A model generated the notes under the pieces. That model was not told the origin of the DNA. It did not search any database and was given only the letters and a program-made list of their open reading frames with translations. Position numbers and translations under genes: made by a program. Shown here one piece after another: positions 4,765 through 6,249 of a stretch of 6,249 nucleotides of DNA. Source of the DNA: an uncultured Collinsella sp. (lineage in GTDB: Bacteria > Actinomycetota > Coriobacteriia > Coriobacteriales > Coriobacteriaceae); NCBI GenBank assembly GCA_900754275.1, contig CAAECF010000124.1, positions 1 through 6,249 of the forward strand, read 5' to 3'. The number at the start of each line of letters is the position of its first letter. The first letter of the stretch is position 1.

Positions 4765-6249
4765 TCGTACCCGTTAAGTTTACCTACGCCTCGCGCGACC
4801 TGTGGTTCGACCCGCAGGATCTGGATATCCTCGAGGCAGATTACGCTATCTGCTCCACCGAGCGCGGAACCGAGATTGGCCTGGTCACGGCCGATCCCTT
4901 CGAGGTGCCGCAAGACGAGATCGGTCAGCCGCTCAAGCCCGTGCTGCGCGTGGCGAGCGACATCGACCTGCAGCTTGCCGACGACCTGGCCATCCAGGGC
5001 GACGAGGCCATGGTCGACTTCCGCCGTCTGGTCAAGGAGCTCGACCTCGAGATGAAGCCGGTGGGCGTCGAGTACCTGTTTGGCGGCGAGAAGGCCGTGT
5101 TCTACTTTGCGGCCGAGGAGCGCGTCGATTTTCGCCAGCTCGTCAAGGACCTGTCCTCGACGCTGCACATTCGCGTCGACATGCGCCAGATCGGCGTGCG
5201 CGACGAGACCCGCCTGGTGGGCGGCTATGCCCAGTGCGGCCAGGAGCTCTGCTGCACGCGCTTTGGCGGACAGTTTGAGCCGGTTTCGATCCGCATGGCA
5301 AAGGAGCAGGACCTGCCGCTCAACTCGTCCAAGATTAGTGGCGTCTGCGGCCGCCTGATGTGCTGCCTGCGCTACGAGTTCGAGGCGTACAAGGACTTTA
5401 AGAGCCGCGCGCCCAAAAAGAAGACGCTTATCGATACGCCGCTTGGCAAGGCGCGTATCCAAGAATATGACACACCGCGCGAGCAGCTGGTGCTGCGCCT
5501 GGAGAACGGCAAGGTCTTTAAGGTCAACCTGGCCGATATGACCTGCTCGGAGGGCTGCAAGAAGAAGGCTGCCGAGCAGGGCTGCAATTGCCGCCCCGAC
5601 TGTGTGACGCGCGATGTGCTCGAGCGCATCGAGTCGCCCGAGATGCGTCTGGCGCTCATGGAGCTCGATCGCGAAAACGGCGTCGATGTGGGCGATGGCC
5701 TGTCGAGTGCCGACCGTCTGGCCGGCACGTCGATGCCCAAGCGCCGTCGTCGCGATGCTGAATCCGATGCTCGCGCCGGTCAGAGCCAAGGCGAGGGCCG
5801 TGGCCGCGGAAAGGGCCGTGGTAAGGTCGAGGCACCCGAGGCCGAGGGGGCGGCCGATGGCCGTCGCCGTCGTAAGCGCGCGGGCTCGGGCGATGCTACC
5901 GATGTTGCAGCCGCGGGCAAGAACGCCTCTCGCGAGCGCGAGGTTCAGCAGCCCCAGCAGCAGAATCGCGGCGGCGGCATGAACCCCACACGTCGCCGCC
6001 GCCGTCATCTGTCGAGCGAGGAGCGCGAGGACGCCTTCCGCGCCGCAGCTGCTCGCGAGGCCGGTGCCGCTTCCAAGGGCGCCTCGGCCTCCGATGCGCC
6101 TGTCGACAAGGGCGGCAAGTCACGTGGCGAGGAGGAGCGCGCGCCGCGTCCGCGCCGTCGCCATTCCTCGGGCGCGCAGCAGAAGCCTTCAGTGCCCTCC
6201 GTGGCCGATCAGGTCTCGGATGGCGAGGTCAAGGTCACGCGCCGTCGTC
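4755..6249 (+). CDS. ricT: RicT/PSP1-family protein with long Arg-rich tail; 3' end outside window
   Basis: Member of the PSP1 family, represented by B. subtilis RicT (YaaT), part of the RicAFT complex that binds iron-sulfur clusters and affects RNA processing, sporulation and competence. The frame runs open from ATG 4755 to the window end (498 codons) without a stop. The PSP1 core has the cysteine motifs CGQELCC (161-167) and CGRLMCCLRYE (198-208), joined by FEPVSIRMAKEQDL (174-187) and a KISG string (193-196); all are closely similar to RicT as I recall it. A small beta-rich stretch follows (about 222-262). Beyond the usual end of RicT (about 275 residues in B. subtilis) come a second cysteine cluster (C264, C268, C277, C279, C283) and, from about 327, a low-complexity tail with repeated Arg blocks and Gly-Arg-Gly strings. 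The gene overlaps holB by 10 bases and has a good ribosome site. The sporulation name would mislead, since the neighbours point to a general cellular role. Whether RicA and RicF partners exist cannot be seen here. Confidence 0.92.
   Translation, partial: MPLVVPVKFTYASRDLWFDPQDLDILEADYAICSTERGTEIGLVTADPFEVPQDEIGQPLKPVLRVASDIDLQLADDLAIQGDEAMVDFRRLVKELDLEMKPVGVEYLFGGEKAVFYFAAEERVDFRQLVKDLSSTLHIRVDMRQIGVRDETRLVGGYAQCGQELCCTRFGGQFEPVSIRMAKEQDLPLNSSKISGVCGRLMCCLRYEFEAYKDFKSRAPKKKTLIDTPLGKARIQEYDTPREQLVLRLENGKVFKVNLADMTCSEGCKKKAAEQGCNCRPDCVTRDVLERIESPEMRLALMELDRENGVDVGDGLSSADRLAGTSMPKRRRRDAESDARAGQSQGEGRGRGKGRGKVEAPEAEGAADGRRRRKRAGSGDATDVAAAGKNASREREVQQPQQQNRGGGMNPTRRRRRHLSSEEREDAFRAAAAREAGAASKGASASDAPVDKGGKSRGEEERAPRPRRRHSSGAQQKPSVPSVADQVSDGEVKVTRRR

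Noticed and set aside
4761..6008. A 415-codon open frame on the minus strand
   Set aside because: It is antisense to ricT, whose frame carries recognisable PSP1 motifs, a good ribosome site and operon overlap. The antisense product is Ala/Leu/Arg-rich with no known motif, as expected from high-GC codon bias.

Overview
This window reads as a housekeeping segment of a high-GC Gram-positive chromosome. I infer a gut actinobacterium of the class Coriobacteriia (Collinsella-like). The grounds are the high-GC codon bias, a TopA with several zinc fingers and an Ala-Lys repeat tail, a topA-tmk-holB neighbourhood of actinobacterial type, and palindromic intergenic repeats. The genus is a guess from overall look, not a database result.

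Layout, left to right: (1) bases 1-1577, the 3' part of topA (DNA topoisomerase I), with the active-site tyrosine, four C-terminal Cys4 fingers and a Lys/Ala tail; its N-terminal Toprim part lies outside the window. (2) bases 1578-1721, a convergent intergenic gap holding a strong, probably bidirectional intrinsic terminator followed directly by a REP-like palindrome. (3) bases 1722-2705, minus strand, a membrane-anchored zinc-ribbon protein of unknown function with poly-Asp stretches. (4) bases 2706-2951, a divergent intergenic gap with promoter candidates for both directions and a second, different long palindrome between them. (5) bases 2952-6249, a tightly packed plus-strand operon: tmk (thymidylate kinase), holB (clamp-loader delta prime) and a RicT/PSP1-family gene that runs off the right edge.

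How the genes work together: tmk supplies dTDP for dTTP synthesis, holB helps load the replication clamp and topA relaxes negative supercoils, so these form a replication and DNA-topology neighbourhood. RicT is the family member known in Bacillus subtilis from the RicAFT complex (RNA processing, iron-sulfur clusters). The order tmk...holB-ricT matches B. subtilis, where two extra genes sit between tmk and holB; here tmk and holB are 1 base apart and holB and ricT overlap by 10 bases.

Nothing here is a clear undescribed system. The most interesting points are the two unrelated-looking palindromes that bracket the reversed zinc-ribbon gene in an otherwise conserved topA-tmk neighbourhood, the archaeal/Topo III-like motifs and duplicated finger pair of the topoisomerase, and a RicT with an extra cysteine cluster and a very long Arg-rich tail.
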